From NCBI GenBank assembly GCA_017871115.1, contig JAFCIZ010000006.1, positions 4,464,001-4,528,000 on the forward strand: a stretch of DNA of 64,000 bases. Reading direction: 5' to 3'. Within the stretch, counting starts at the first letter, position 1. Each line of letters opens with the position of its first letter. A program made the position numbers and the translations under genes. Of this stretch, positions 11,685-25,000 are shown piece by piece. A model generated the notes under the pieces. The model worked only from the letters and a program-made list of their open reading frames with translations. It was not told where the DNA came from and did not search any database. The stretch is from Cunninghamella blakesleeana (lineage: Eukaryota; Mucoromycota; Mucoromycetes; Mucorales; Cunninghamellaceae).

Positions 11685-12100
11685 TTATAAGCAGCATTCT
11701 TCTAAGCAACAACAGCAAGCTAATCCACAAAAGCTATTCATTAAAGTAATATATATAATAATTAGTTTTTTTTTTTGTGGATAAAAAGGAGTATGTGTCT
11801 GCTTTTTTTTATTTTTCTTTGAAAAAAAAAAAAAAAAGAACCTACAAAGCTGTACAGCAATCATCATCTTTTTTTTGTGGTTGTTGTTGCTGGATATATA
11901 TAGTTTGAGGCTGAGGGCTAAGAACATTAAATTAGATAAAGGTTAATAACCATAAATAAAATATACACACGTATATATATTTTTATTTATATTTACGTGG
12001 GTTGATATCTAGGAGGTTCATAATAACCCGGAGAAGGATTATTAACACCAGACATAGGTGGATAAGAATATTGACCGTTGTTAGGTTGTGGATATGACAT
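11685..12100 (-). CDS. CYSTM family small protein
   Basis: Three exons, 12100-11997, 11917-11846 and 11733-11685, give 74 codons plus stop. The product starts MSYPQPNNGQYSYPP, continues through a Pro/Gln/Tyr-rich region (PQPQTIYIQQQQPQ), then KKDDDCCTAFFCGLACCCCLEECCL. The basic-KKDD, CC-TA and CCCC order is the canonical CYSTM signature, so the C-terminus is expected to insert in a membrane. Family members in other organisms are linked to metal and stress tolerance; nothing here shows the specific role. The correct C-terminus only appears after splicing the third exon: exon 2 read through its donor would stop at once after the CCTAL codons. Confidence 0.8.
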
Positions 12101-13198
12101 TATTATTTTTTAAAAATATAAAAAATAAAAAGAAAGAAAGAAAGAAAAAGATATAAAAAGAGACTGGTTTCAGTTAAATTATCCTTTTAAAGTGAATTGT
12201 TTTAAATTCCGGATCAGTTAAAGAAACTTGTACCTTGGCAATGATATTTTAGGTACTACAAGTATTTTTTTTTAATTTACCTTTTATATATATATTTTAC
12301 TCTGCTTTTTTATATACATATATATTCGCTCAATGTCATTATTTATTTCTTTTTATGATAATAGCAATAATAATAATACTATATATATATATATTTATAT
12401 TTATATATATTATAACTTTAAGCGTTTAATTGAAAAAATTAAACTGAGCTAATTTATTTATCATAAGATTACTTTCCTTTTAAGAAAAAAAGTAATATAA
12501 TTATCATTTGGATGTAACTTTATTTTTATAATTTGTCCTTTTTTGAAATGATAATAAATTGTATATAAAGTATTCTATGATATATAATATCATATACCTT
12601 TATATTGAGGTTGATAATATATAAACTTGCTATTATTTTAAAAGATCAATATATATACTAGTAACTTAAAAATATCTTCATTTTACAAGTTTGTATGTAA
12701 TATTAATAAATCATCTCTTAACGTTACATTTTTTTTAAACTCTATTCTTCTTTCATCATGATATTCACTTTATCTTTATCATCGCTATCTTTGTTAAATA
12801 TAGATGTGTTGGCCAAAATATACATATATGCATATTTTTTCAATCATTTCGGGATTTAAAGTCTTTTTTTTTTTTAAAAAAAAAAAAAATCAATTGAAGA
12901 AAACAACATTTTATAAAAAATTAAGTGTAGTTTACTTTATCAAGGATATAACAATAGAAATCACTTTTAAAAGTCAGCCCATTTTATGTTTTCTCTCTCT
13001 TAAAAAATTTACCCGTTTTTTTTTTTTTTTTTTTGAAACTTTACTCTTCTTTTACGTAAATATTTTTTTAAAAGGCTAGAATAAGTAAATAAGCTTATAA
13101 ATATAAATATTTATTATTCTTATTGTTTTAAAGAAAGAAGGATATATTCATTTATTCTTTATTTTGTTGTTATTTTTTTTATTTTTTACAAAGGAATC
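12101..13198. other. divergent intergenic region
   Basis: About 1.1 kb between divergent starts (CYSTM on the minus strand, TMEM14 on the plus strand). It contains TA microsatellites near 12381-12410, an exact T-run/A-run palindrome at about 12863-12889 and a long T run near 13017-13034. No gene seen. It presumably holds both promoters. Confidence 0.45.
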
Positions 13199-13720
13199 AT
13201 GACTGATACAATTGGGTACATATATAGTTTATTGGTGTTTAGTGGTGGCGTTATTGGATATGTTAAAGGTAAAATAGAAACAGAGAAAAGATAATATAAG
13301 TTCTAAAAAGTAAATATGAGTCATTGTTTTGATATATATATACACTTGTTAAAATATATAAATGCTTTATTCAATCAATTTTCTTTTTTCTTTTTTGTTA
13401 ATAGCTGGTAGTGTAATTTCCCTTGGAGCTAGTTCAGTATTTGGTTTAGCTAGTGCTTATGGGGCTTCTCTTGTTTCTAGAGATCCACGTAATGTTGGTT
13501 TATCATTGGGTAAATAAATGGAAATAAACTATAGACAGAAAAAACAAACATAAACATATACAGAAAGATAATAGTTGCTTTTTATTGTTTTATTTTTTTT
13601 TTTAGCTGTAAGTTTGTTATTACTTATTGTCATGGGTATTCGATTTAGTAAGAGTGGAAAATTCATGCCAGCTGGTTTAGTATCATTATTAAGGTAAGAA
13701 ATCAATATTATAGAGTAAAA

Positions 13721-13774
<54 letters not shown>

Positions 13775-13941
13775 CTGTGTGTTTATAAAGCCGAAAAAAT
13801 AGATGAATATGCAAAATCAATTTTATGCTCCAAATATAAATAAATATAATGATTTAATTATTATTCTCATCATTTGTTTATATATATATTATTTATAGTT
13901 TGCTTATGGTAGCAAGATATGGATATCGACTCATTCAATAA
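13199..13941 (+). CDS. TMEM14 family membrane protein
   Basis: Four exons, 13199-13268, 13405-13509, 13606-13693 and 13899-13941, give 101 codons plus stop. The start MTDTIGYIYSLLVFSGGVIGYVKAG, the central SRDPRN motif and the C-terminal GKFMPAG followed by SLLMVARYG match TMEM14 proteins almost block for block. Four hydrophobic segments account for most of the chain, as expected. In animals TMEM14C is an inner mitochondrial membrane protein that supports porphyrin transport; whether this fungal member does the same is inference. Length fits the family (about 100-115 residues). Intron 3 carries a TA/TG microsatellite. Confidence 0.92.
13723..13781. repeat. TA/TG compound microsatellite
   Basis: A run of TA dinucleotides (about 13723-13756) passes straight into TG dinucleotides (to about 13781). 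It lies inside intron 3 of the TMEM14 gene and is the longest compound dinucleotide array in the window. Confidence 0.85.
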
Positions 13942-15812
13942 ATCAAAATTATAATAGTCATATGGGAATTTTTATTTATTTATTTATTTTATATAATTAA
14001 ATTGTTGTTACTCGAGATATAAAGGATAGACATATATATACAAAAAAAGATGATAGGTAAAAAAAACATTGGTGAAAAATAGAAAAATATTAAAGTTCGG
14101 CACTAACACCGAATTAGTTGACTTTAGTTAAGCTCATTAGTTTGGATTCAATTTTTTTTTTTGAAAAAAAAAAAGGAATACTATGTAAATGACAAAATAC
14201 AATTGATATTATTATTATTATTATTGGGATTCAGGCTGAGTCTTTTTTTTTTAGTTTATAAGAATAACTATAGTTTCTTTGGATGAAAAGCAAACAATAA
14301 ACAAAAAGGAGTCATACGTATATCTATTTATAGAAAATACATAGATCAGAAAAAAATGTTTTAAACCTCTACAGTAAATCAAAATAAATATGTAGAAATG
14401 AGAAAAAAAAAAATATACATATAATATTATCAACCATGTATTTGGAAAAAGGATGGGGAGTATAAATCTATTTCTCAATATTCTTTTTAAAAAATTCATA
14501 TAATTATAAAATAAGACGCGTAGCATTTTGACAAATTAAGAAAGTCCTTATTTAATCGGATCTCGGGTATGAATTAAACCGTTGACCAATAATTTTATTT
14601 GGAGCTTTATTATGCCGAATTTTCATAAAGTGTCGTAGTAACTTTGTGTGATCTGTCTTTATTTCCTTTGAAATTATTAGATGTTGCTGATCAGTAAAAT
14701 ATATATATATATATATATATATAAAATTGATGAATGAAATTAAATAAAGATAAAAATTATTAGATTTATGATAAAATAAAAAAAAAAAAAGATATATATT
14801 CATAAAAGTAAATAGATTATGGATCACAAAAAGTAATTATTAATAAACTGCTTTGCAAATAATTAACCCCAAGCTAAAAATTGTTTCAAATCAGGAAAAT
14901 GGGTTACGTCTATTTTAACCCCTAATAAAGAACCTTTTTTCAATTTATTATAGTTTGTATGAATATCTATTTTCATTTGATTAGTAATTATATATTTCAA
15001 TCAATCAATTCACTTTTTTAAAAATATTTATATATGTTTATATATATATGTATAAAATAATAGTATTATCAATAATTAAATAATACTACATATAATAATG
15101 ATAATGATACATATCAAGATTATTATAATTATAATCATTCCACGTTTTTTAAACTTTAGTGCTGGGAAGTTTATAAATATTTTTATGATCTAAAGACTAA
15201 AACCTAAGTTTTAAACTCCGTTACACATTTATATATAAAAAATTTCCTCGTATAAATATTTTACTTGGCGTTCTTTTTCTCTTTTTTCTTTTCTCTCTCT
15301 CTCTCTCTTTTTTTTTTTTTTTGTTATAAAAGTAGTCTTTTATTTATTATTCCTTTCTCTCTCTCTCTCTCTCTTTTTTATTATTATTATTATTATTCCT
15401 TTATTTTAAATACTTTGCAATTCTTTTATTGGAATTATTATTAATACATCTTAAAAAAATACAGTCTATTAATTAATAAGAGAAACAACGGTTATTTTTT
15501 ATTCATTGATTTGATCCCAGTATTATTCTATATAAGGTAGTTAGATCCCATCGATTTTTTCACCAGTTTTATTAAAAAAAAAATCATTCGCAATATTGAT
15601 AATTATCATCACTTTAATAAGAACATCAAATCATTAATAATAGTATATATATATATACCTTTCTCTTCTTTTCTTTTTTTTCAATTAGATCAATTGAATC
15701 CTATTTTCAGCCAGTAAAAACAACAAAATCTATTTTAGAACAAAAACAACATAAACAAACCAGATTTGATTATTAATAATAAGGATAAAAAAAAGACCTG
15801 GTTCCCTTAAAT
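13942..15812. other. intergenic spacer and leader of the GATA-like gene
   Basis: About 1.9 kb without a supportable gene. Two CT repeat tracts (about 15292-15308 and 15356-15374) and CTTTT-rich runs lie 440-520 bp upstream of the GATA-like start; in fungi such pyrimidine tracts often mark core promoters or 5' UTRs. A GGCACTAACACCGAATTAG stretch near 14099 stands out in composition but matches nothing I can name. Confidence 0.45.
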
Positions 15813-17430
15813 ATGACTCTGACATCACCTACATATCGAAACGGTCCCTTTTACCCAACATCCATAAATAATCATAAAATACCACAACCAGCTTCAACAA
15901 AACCATCATCACATGAATATACCATGTTATTTTTATTACCAGAATTAGTTCATGATGAAGAAGAGGAAGAGGAAGAGGAAGAAGAAGATTCATCCGTTAC
16001 TCTTGCTTCGCCACCATCTACTCCACCTTTATCATCCTCTCTTTCGATTAAAAGGTCTTCGTCGTCCTCTACTTCTACATCCTCTTCTTTTAATTCTACA
16101 ACAATCACAAAGAACAGTATGGATAGTTCATTAAGAAAAAGACAAAAATGTATTCCAAGACCTTCACCTTATGCTTCATCATCAGATAGAGTATTTCAAT
16201 TGCCTTCTATATCATCACTACCTTCTCCTTCCTTATCTTCTCCTTCTCACCATCACCATTTACAGTACATTATAAGAGATCAACAATTACAGCAGCAACA
16301 AAGAGAAGAGGAAGAAGAGAAGGAAAGAGATCAACCTTTAATTATTTATTTAAATCATCATCATCACCATTCCTCTTCTTCTTCTTCTTCTCAGCACAAT
16401 CATCATGGTTCGAATTTTTCATCACCTTCTACTGTTGCCTCTACTACGACATCGCCAATGTCATCTCCTACTTCATATTTATTAAAAGCAATGAATGAAT
16501 CAATATCTTCTCCATCTCTTACAACCATTCCTCCCCCTTCTACTATCAGCACAAATAGTAATGATCATTTTACTTTAGCTACACCATTGCCTCGTTTACC
16601 ATCTTCATCGACAGCCTTTTCTATTCACCCTCACACTCACCACAATGATAACGATAACAATAAAGAAAAAAATCCTATTTTAATGACAACATTACCTATC
16701 GTCTATAATGATGATAATGGTCATCCAAAGAAAAAGAACAAGTCTAAATCTTTATTATTATCAAAGCCCATCAAATTAAATGAAAATAATAATAAAAAAA
16801 ACAATACCAGCAATAATAATAAACCATTTGCCACCTCATCCATTTATTCTATCAATGGAATTAAACAAGAAAAACCTCCTCATTCTACTGTCTTTTCATC
16901 TGGTCGCCCTGTGCGTACAAAAGGTCCTTGCCAAGCTTGTCGTGAAAGTACCGAAGCATGTATGAGAAAAGCTTTCGATTGGCCATTCCCATCAGATGAA
17001 ATTTATTATGATAAAGGTAAACCTTTTGTTTATCTTTGTAATAAATGTGGTTTAAGGTAAATAAAATAATTCAATATATTTGTATATATGTGGAAGATTA
17101 TCGTCATCTCATCTCACACCTCCCTCTTTTTTTCTTTTCATCTATAGATATAACAAAAGTGGAGGTAGCGTTTGTAGAAAATGTAGATGGGTATTATGTA
17201 AAGAAGAAAAACGAAAAGCTCTACAATATATCGAAGATATAAGAGCTTTAAGACCCGATGGTAAGATTGATTTGGATGAAGAGATTCCTTCTTTTATATG
17301 TACCCCTAAATACTGGCATTGTGGTCAACCTTGGAAAGTTAATTGGATATTGAATCTACCTAATTCTTCTTCCTCTCCAACAACAACAAACGATACTATT
17401 TCAACAATAGCATGTGATACCACTTCTTAA
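15813..17430 (+). CDS. Ser-rich protein with GATA-like Cys finger
   Basis: Two exons, 15813-17056 and 17148-17430, give 508 codons plus stop. The first about 365 residues are low complexity: an early acidic Glu run, long Ser/Thr/Pro tracts and His runs, typical of fungal transcription factors. The C-terminal module starts GPCQACRESTEACMRKAFDWP (C373, C376, C383), continues with LCNKCGLRYNKSGG (C409, C412), then CRKCRWVLCKEEKRKA (C424, C427, C432). The CxxC...CNxCGLRY spacing recalls a GATA finger, but the loop between the Cys pairs is longer and a further Cys group follows. So I call a divergent GATA-like zinc module, probably DNA binding and nuclear; both are inferred. Intron 1 falls inside the module. 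Confidence 0.6.
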
Positions 17431-20080
17431 ATCAACCTTTTTTATGATCTCCCTTTTTTTTTTCCGTTCTAACCTCACATCATCGAATTTATAATATAAA
17501 TCACCCTTCTCTTTTTATTATATTATATTTGTATATTGATTATTTGTACATTCTTTTTTTTTTTTTTTTAAAAAAAAAGGAAAAAAAAAATTAGTATTAT
17601 TATTACTCTTGTATATAAGTTATATATGTATATTAATAGATATATAACCAACCTTTTATTTTACTTTTTTATTTTTTACTATTATTAATTTTATTATAAA
17701 TATATTAGTAATATATATGGAACACATTACATATGCAATTTTTAAGAAACAATTTATTTTCTGACCTAAAAAAAGTGTTGGACTATCGGGCGATGAAAAA
17801 ATTAGTACTTTAATTCCTTTTTTAGTTGGACTAACGTCAATCAAACCAAAAAAAAAAAAATAATCTGTTCTAGCATCACCTAATAAATGGATGATAAATC
17901 AACCGCCTTTTTTTTTTCCTTTTTCTTAAAATAAGATGGAATTGGTTATTATTATCAGATCATTTAAATATGAAAAAAGATGAGATAATATTTTTGATAT
18001 ATAATTTTTAAAAAAGAAAAGAGAAAAATTAATTAAATCACTCCCCGCTCACTCTGAGGTTGACTCACTAACAGAAATCAATAAATATACTACTCTTACT
18101 TATTGCCAAACTATCCATAATTTTATTTTATTTTATTAAAGCATATATAATGATAATGATGATGACGATGATCACTATATGTATGAATACGATTTCTTTT
18201 ATTATTTACATAAATACATCAAGCTATATATAGCATAAATAGAAATTGCTCAATTCTGAAATTTTGATTGTGGATTTTTTTTAGATTTTTCTCGATCGAA
18301 CAACTTTTATGTTTCTTACTGAGATGGTTTTATTATGAAAAATTATAATTTATTTTTTTATTTTTAATACGAAGTATATGTAAATAGTTTAAATATTACT
18401 TACCAATTATCCATGTATTTTGTCCAAAGAGTGCTAGTTTTTGGTAACAAGTTTAAACGAAGTAGTTATCTATATTTGAGCTGATTGCCATGCGTTATAT
18501 AGTAATGTGTTTATTATTGTTATTGATGGGAATGTTTTTACTATATATTTATATTATTTTCCATTTTCTTTTTCTTTAGATGAAACTTCAAAAAATATAC
18601 AAATAATAAGAGAACTTTTCACTTTTTTTTTCCTTTATCCTTTTTTTTTTTTTTTAACAAAAAATGCATTCTTTATGTAGTTTTTGACAATGTTGAACTT
18701 ATCTTGTATGATCAATTTCTATCATATTCCCATCAGTTATTAATTAGTTACAAGGTATCTATGGTGATTTTCTTCTGTATCAGCATTAATATGATTTGAT
18801 AGTCGATACATTAGTATATTAAAGTAGATGCAATGACTGATACTTTCTTTAATATAATCCAGATAATAGTATTCGCTTATTATTATTATAATAATAATCA
18901 AAATTCATCATACATCTACAATTATACAATGCTACTTACAATTAGAATATTATAGGAAGCCAAATATTCACAGTTAACATTTATACAAGAGGATCCATTG
19001 TGCTTAATACATCACCTTTGGATTATATTCATAGTCAAATGTAAATATAATTTTATGTAATTTAGAGTATTGATGAAGATTAAAGAAAGAATGGTAACGG
19101 GATTGTAAGCACATATGATATGGATAGGATGAGGTCCAATTTTTTTTAAAAAAATTGCGTCGATCAATAAATCTATTTTATTAATTAATATATATATATA
19201 TATATATATGTATATGTATATATATTAGCTCATTATACTACTATATATACATAAATAATGTTTGGTTAAAAATAAAAATAAAGCATTTATCTTGAAAGAT
19301 ATAAAAGTATCAACATAAGTAGTAAAAAGATAGTTGTATTCCTCTAATAGTAAAAATTTTTGTCTTCCGTTTTTCATAGGATTCTTTATGCTTTCCATAA
19401 TAAATCGTAATGTCTATATGTTGACATATACATGTATATTTACATATGAACTTCATTCAATGAATATAATAACAATAATAATAATAAATAAAAAAGAGAT
19501 AGTAATCAGCTTATCTCTTTTCAGTTTTAATTTAGTTTCATGTATCCTTCCTTTTATTATTCGGTAATGTTATAAATAATATTCTAAATAAAAATTCCTT
19601 GAAAACATTATTTAATATTTTTTTAATTATTGAATAAATAAATGTAAATAAATAAAATTATTTATGATAAAAAAAATTACTTTATATATATGTTTGTAAC
19701 AAATGAATATATTGTATAAATAAAAAACTACTCTAACAAAAGTTCTCACAATAAGCAGTGGAATGAAAATGATATATAAAAAAATACTCTCTTTATGAAA
19801 AAGGTAGTTTTAAAAACGCATTTTTTTTTATTATTCGAAAAATTTAGACTCCGAATTTTTTTTGACATTTAATCCAATTGGTTCATTATACTTGTGAAAC
19901 TATTCTTTTATTATATACTTTTTATACCCTTCTATTGAATATTAGTTCCTATTTTTTTTTTTACATGCAATTTTAAAAAGCACCGTTTTTTTTTATAATT
20001 TTTTTTATATTTTATTATGTTTATAAAAAAAAAATGTGTGTCGAAAAAGAATTTTTTATTTTTTATTTTTTCTATTTTAT
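17431..20080. other. long spacer between convergent genes
   Basis: About 2.65 kb between the stop of the GATA-like gene and the stop of the START gene. A T-run/A-run palindrome (about 17554-17578) lies 123 bp past the GATA-like stop and may be part of its 3' end. A consensus TGACTCA (Gcn4/AP-1-type) occurs at 18061 but is not upstream of any gene called here. A TA microsatellite lies near 19191-19222. No coding sequence is supportable. Confidence 0.5.
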
Positions 20081-21099
20081 TTAAGCTTTAGAGATAGTGA
20101 CAGTAGTAGCACCAGAGATACCAGATACCTTGATAGTATTGCCATTAACTTCAGCTTGACCAGAAGTAGTGTTAACTTTAACACCGTTAGGATACATCTT
20201 AGAAGAAAAGGTCCAAGAAGCATCACCTTGGCCGCTTAATTCTGTAGTAAGAGTACGTTTGCTATGATCAAAAACTTCTTTACCAAAAGTTAAAGTAGTA
20301 ATATCACCTACAATAGGAGGGTAACCGTAGTTAGAAACATATTCAGCAACTTTACCAGCACAGAGGGGGACTTGTAATTGTACATTGCGTAAAAATGAAG
20401 AAGGAATAGAACCAGCTAAATCTACTTGAGTTACATAAGTGATTTGAATTCCTTCTTCAACTTGTTTTAATTTCCATCCAGAGCAAATTAAATTACCACG
20501 AACACATCCAGAGACGGGACCGACACTGGGGTCTTCAACGGAAGCCATAGAAATATAACACACATCATCATTATAATCTCTTAAATTGCAACCAACAAAG
20601 TCGCGATTAGAAATGGGCCATGGAGTGTTTAAACGAACCCAGAATAAGGATTCTAATTTGGTAAACATTTCTTTGACTTCTGAGGAATGGAATTTTTCAT
20701 CCCCTACGTGTGTAATAATGATAGAATATATATAAGTAATGATGACCAAAGTTTATTTTATTTATTATTATAAAAAAATAAGATAAAACACCCATCTTTA
20801 GTTTCTCTTTTATATATATATATATATATATATAATAATAAATACTTACAAATAGCACGGCAACCAGGAAGAGAAGCTACTACAGCTACTTGTTCAGCAG
20901 TATATTCTTTTGTTTTTAAAAGGTATTCACCACGTACTAAAGGAATATTGGAACCAGCCACTTCTTTACTATATAATTTAACACCTTCCTTTTCTTGAGA
21001 GAATTCCCAACCATTTAAATCAGCTGTGTAGGCTTTAATTTGATCTAATTTTTTACGGTTGAATTCAGAATGACGATGAGTAGCTTCAATTACAGGCAT
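20081..21099 (-). CDS. START-domain lipid-binding protein
   Basis: Two exons, 21099-20850 and 20703-20081, give 290 codons plus stop. After splicing, the junction reads CRAIWDEKFHSSEV, the Arg..Trp-Asp motif of START domains. Upstream, WEFSQEKEGVKLYSKEV is a typical first START strand, and downstream NTPWPISNRDFV is the hallmark W-P-x-x-x-R-D-F block. TYVTQVDLAGSIPSSFLRN matches the late Q.DxxGxxPxxLxN motif. So the protein should bind a lipid in a cup-shaped pocket and move it between membranes or sense it; the ligand is not predictable. There is no signal peptide or membrane segment. About 70 residues after the START domain form a beta-rich Thr/Ser/Gly tail with no recognised match. Confidence 0.88.
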
Positions 21100-21213
21100 A
21101 TTTGATATATATATTTATTTATTTGAGGTTTTAATTTTTTAAAAATAAAAGAGAAAAAGAAAAAGAAAGGAAAAATTAAAAAAAAGTACCTTTTTATATA
21201 TATTTTTGATTTC

Positions 21214-21244
<31 letters not shown>

Positions 21245-22021
21245 TGCATTGGAATAAAAAGTTTATACACCGAAAGTTTGGAGAATATAAGTGAGTGTGT
21301 AACCATTATTGGTGTAAATTGTGGAGTAATTTGTATTAAAAAACATAATTATTATTTCACATGGAAAAAAAAATTAAATAGCAGCATTTTTAAAATAACC
21401 TATATTTTGTATGATCATAAATAAATAAATATCATCCCATTACAGGTATATACTCATATATATAAAAACTTTTAAGTTTATATATTTGTTTACCAACGTA
21501 TAACATATACATGGATAATTCATAAAGTATGAAATAATATAATGTCCTTATGATAAAATTTCAATTAAATAAAAGAATTGTAGGTTTGTTCAAAGTTCTT
21601 TGTTTCTAAAAAAAAAAAAAAAAAAAAAACTAATAAATTTAATTTACATTGTTCATCATCATAAGATGAACCTTAAATAAAAATAGGTAACGATTAGAAA
21701 TGCGGGGAATAGAAATTCTTTCTTATTATACCCAGTGTCAAAATAGCATCTGAAATTTTTTGTTTTTATATTTATTATTTCATATAATTAAATGATCATT
21801 TATTATCATTTATTCCTGGATATATTAAATATAGATATAAAGTTCATAAATGTTAATAAGTTTATTTAAGTTATTTTTTTTCTCTATTGTAACATATATA
21901 AATCATATATATAAAAAATTTAAAAAAAAAGGAAAAAAAAAAAAAAAAACATAGAGGTATATATATATATATATATATAAAGCATACGTATAAGATTATA
22001 AGTTAAGAATGATATATATAA
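21100..22021. other. spacer upstream of the START gene
   Basis: About 0.9 kb. The part near 21100-21250 should be the promoter of the START gene; it has GAAAAAG-rich and long poly-T sequence (21219-21245). The rest is A+T-rich 3' flank of the TBC gene, with a TA microsatellite at about 21957-21979. No gene seen. Confidence 0.4.
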
Positions 22022-25000
22022 TTAAATTGGTTGAGGTTCATCATATACAATAGAATCTTTCATAGTAGTAGATATATCGGTGGTATTATAAGAAGTAGGA
22101 GCAGTGTTCATCCCAAAAGTAGAACATATTTTTGCGTACATACTTGCTCTTTTATTTATCGGTTGATGTTGTTGCTGATGTTGATTGTTATTATTATTTA
22201 AACTACCCATAGAAGTAGCAGATGAAGTAGTAGAGGAAGCGCAGCTTTCATTTGATAAACGATTATTACTTGACATCATAAGAAGGGAAGTTTCATGATT
22301 AGGGGTAGTAGGTGAAGTAGGTGTATTCATACGAAAAGCATCCATGGTAGTAGTAGAGGTAGAATGACGAGGAGGATGAGTTGAGTTAGTCATATAGGAA
22401 GCAATGGAAGCTCGTTTCATTTGTAAAGTAAATGAAGCTCGTTGTTGTAAAGATGATCTTGGAGAGCAACAAATAGAAGAGGTCGTAGAGCAAGTAGACA
22501 TAGAACTACTATTAAATGCTTCATATTCCGCAATTTTCACTTTGGCTTCCGCTAATAATTTTTCTAATTCTCTACATCTTAAGTCAGTATCAACATATTT
22601 AGTACGGTATTCTTCTATGGTTTTAATGTATTCTTCATTGACTTTATCATTTGATGTAGCTGGTGTTGATGCATTATTTTGACCACCAAAAAGGAATTTA
22701 TGAGTAGAAAATACTTCGTCAGTAAAACTAGATGTAGGAAGAAGGTATTCACGTTTTTCCGTTTCCAGTTCATCAATTCGTCTTTCCAAACGTTCTACTT
22801 GTTTCATTAACCCTAATTTATCTAAATGTAATTCCTTTGCTGTATTTTTAGCAGCTAAAGCTTTTTCCATCCAATCTTCATTTTCTTGTAAAAGAGTTTC
22901 TTGTTCCTCTGACCATAAATGGACTTGTTCTTCAAGGAAATGGTCTCTATCTTGGCTAATATGCTCAATAGTTCTTTCTAATTCTTCTAATTGTAATGAC
23001 TGTGCGGATAATTGTTGTTTAGATTTGGTATATAATTGTTCCATATCATTATATTTATTAAAAAGCTGTTCATATTTTTGTCCCATTTCAAAATTGGCTA
23101 ATTTCACAGAAACTAACTCGGATGTAATGGAGTGTAATGCTGCTGTTTGCTTTTCATAATCCACGTTGTCTAAATTGGTTTTTTTATTATTATTATTATT
23201 ACCATTAGTGGATTCTCTTTTTTTATTAACGGTTGTCGTATCATCGTGATGTAAACCTTCATTTATTAACTCTTCCCCTTCTTCATCTTCTTCTATTATT
23301 TCTTCACGACCACTACTACTACTTTGACTATGACGGTGAGGATCTATTTGTTGCTGTTGTTGTGTAGTAGAAGTTATTAAAGATTCGTCATCTAAAATAG
23401 TTTTTAAAGATTGACGCTTTTGTTTGGATTGTTTTTGGGCAGATGAGGGTTTTGTTATTGTTGTTGTAGGTTCATTGATTAAAGCACCAGCTACTAGAGC
23501 ACCAAATTGACCACTTAATCTCAAAGAATCTACAAAGGAGCGATAGTTTTCATCTTGATGATCTAAGACTGATTGTTGTTGCTGTTGCTCACTTAATTTT
23601 AATTTATATTTCTTGACCTTTTTTTCTAATGAGATATTTCTTTTTTGTAATTTAGCTTGTTCCATTTGAGTGTCCATATCACGTGCTTTCATCATCATCA
23701 TTTCTTGAGATAAATGCGCATGTTCTTTTTGGAGTTGAGATAATGCACAAACAAGATCTTCAATTTGTTGGTGTAACACTGTGGTATGATCGCCTCCTCC
23801 TCCATCCTCCTTTTTTCCTTCCTTGATGATAGATAAAAGTGGGTTTTTCTTTATTTCTTCATCTTCTTGCTCTTGTTCTTGTTTAAATTGTTCATTATTA
23901 GGATTAGTAGTAGTGGTCTCATTAGAGCTTGACCAAGATGGGAACCAGGATTCTCTTTTTAATTTTTTCTTTTCATCAGGGCTAGTTTTGGTTGCTAATT
24001 TTTGTTGTTGTTGTTGATCCAATAAGATAAATTGATTACATGCATCCATTAATCGGTCACGAGTAATGGTTGAACCAAGATGAAGAATATCAGCAATTAA
24101 ATCATTATTATCATCATTAACGTCATAACCCATATCATATAGTTTTCTTGTACATAGAGTCAAAATAAAAGATTCAGACCCAGTTAATTTTAATAGATTA
24201 GGTTCGGATCGACTGAGTAGAGCAATCCCAGCACGTGATATGATTTCTAAAGATCCAAAAGTAAATATAAGATCATAGAATCGATCAATCATTTTATCAG
24301 GTAGGTTGGTTGTAAAGAATGTTTGATACCATTGGCTAACGTATGTTTTTGTATGAACATGATGGGCATTTAAATGAATGACAAGCTGAGGACAATATTG
24401 ACCAAGTAATATATCAAATACTTTTATATATAATTGTTGTTGTTTTTGTTGAGATTCCAATTTAAAAGAGGGTAATAAATTGGAAATATCCCCTAATTCC
24501 ATTAATCTACGGACAAGAAATAAAAAAAATAAATAAGATTTTTTTTTTTAAAAAAAAAAAAAAAAAATACTAAATATAATGATATATTTACTTACTTGAC
24601 AAACAGACAAAAAGCTTGAGATTCTGATGTATGTTTAAGTAAAGGTAATAAGATAAAGAGAGAAGAGGTGGTATAAATAAATTGAGTATTATAAATTGTA
24701 TAAGCTTTAAGAATTCTTCCCATAGCATCCAAAACATTTTGAGAATATCGAAACCCAAATGATTTTTTAATATCTTGATCAATATCTTGGGCGTATTTAG
24801 AAAAGGTATCTAAGGATGTAGAAGATAATTGTTGATAATGTTGTTGTAGATAAGTAGAGTTGGATCGTGTCATAATTTGCCAAACAAGTCCACGTATCTC
24901 ATCAGGAATACCATTTGTTTGCAGTTCATTTACCAATACTTCATGGTTGATTTCTTTTAAAACCGTTTTATAGTTTTGATGATCAATAAATTGTTGCCAA

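Noticed and set aside
12804..13079. Open frame running through poly-T and poly-A tracts
   Set aside because: It consists largely of Phe and Lys runs produced by homopolymers, including the T/A palindrome; not a protein.
14251..14827. Two minus-strand open frames of 91 codons each
   Set aside because: Phe/Tyr/Ile-rich strings from TA- and T-rich DNA, with no conserved pattern or splice context.
18061..18067. TGACTCA, a perfect Gcn4/AP-1-type site
   Set aside because: It lies between the 3' ends of two convergent genes, not in a promoter, so I do not claim a regulatory role.
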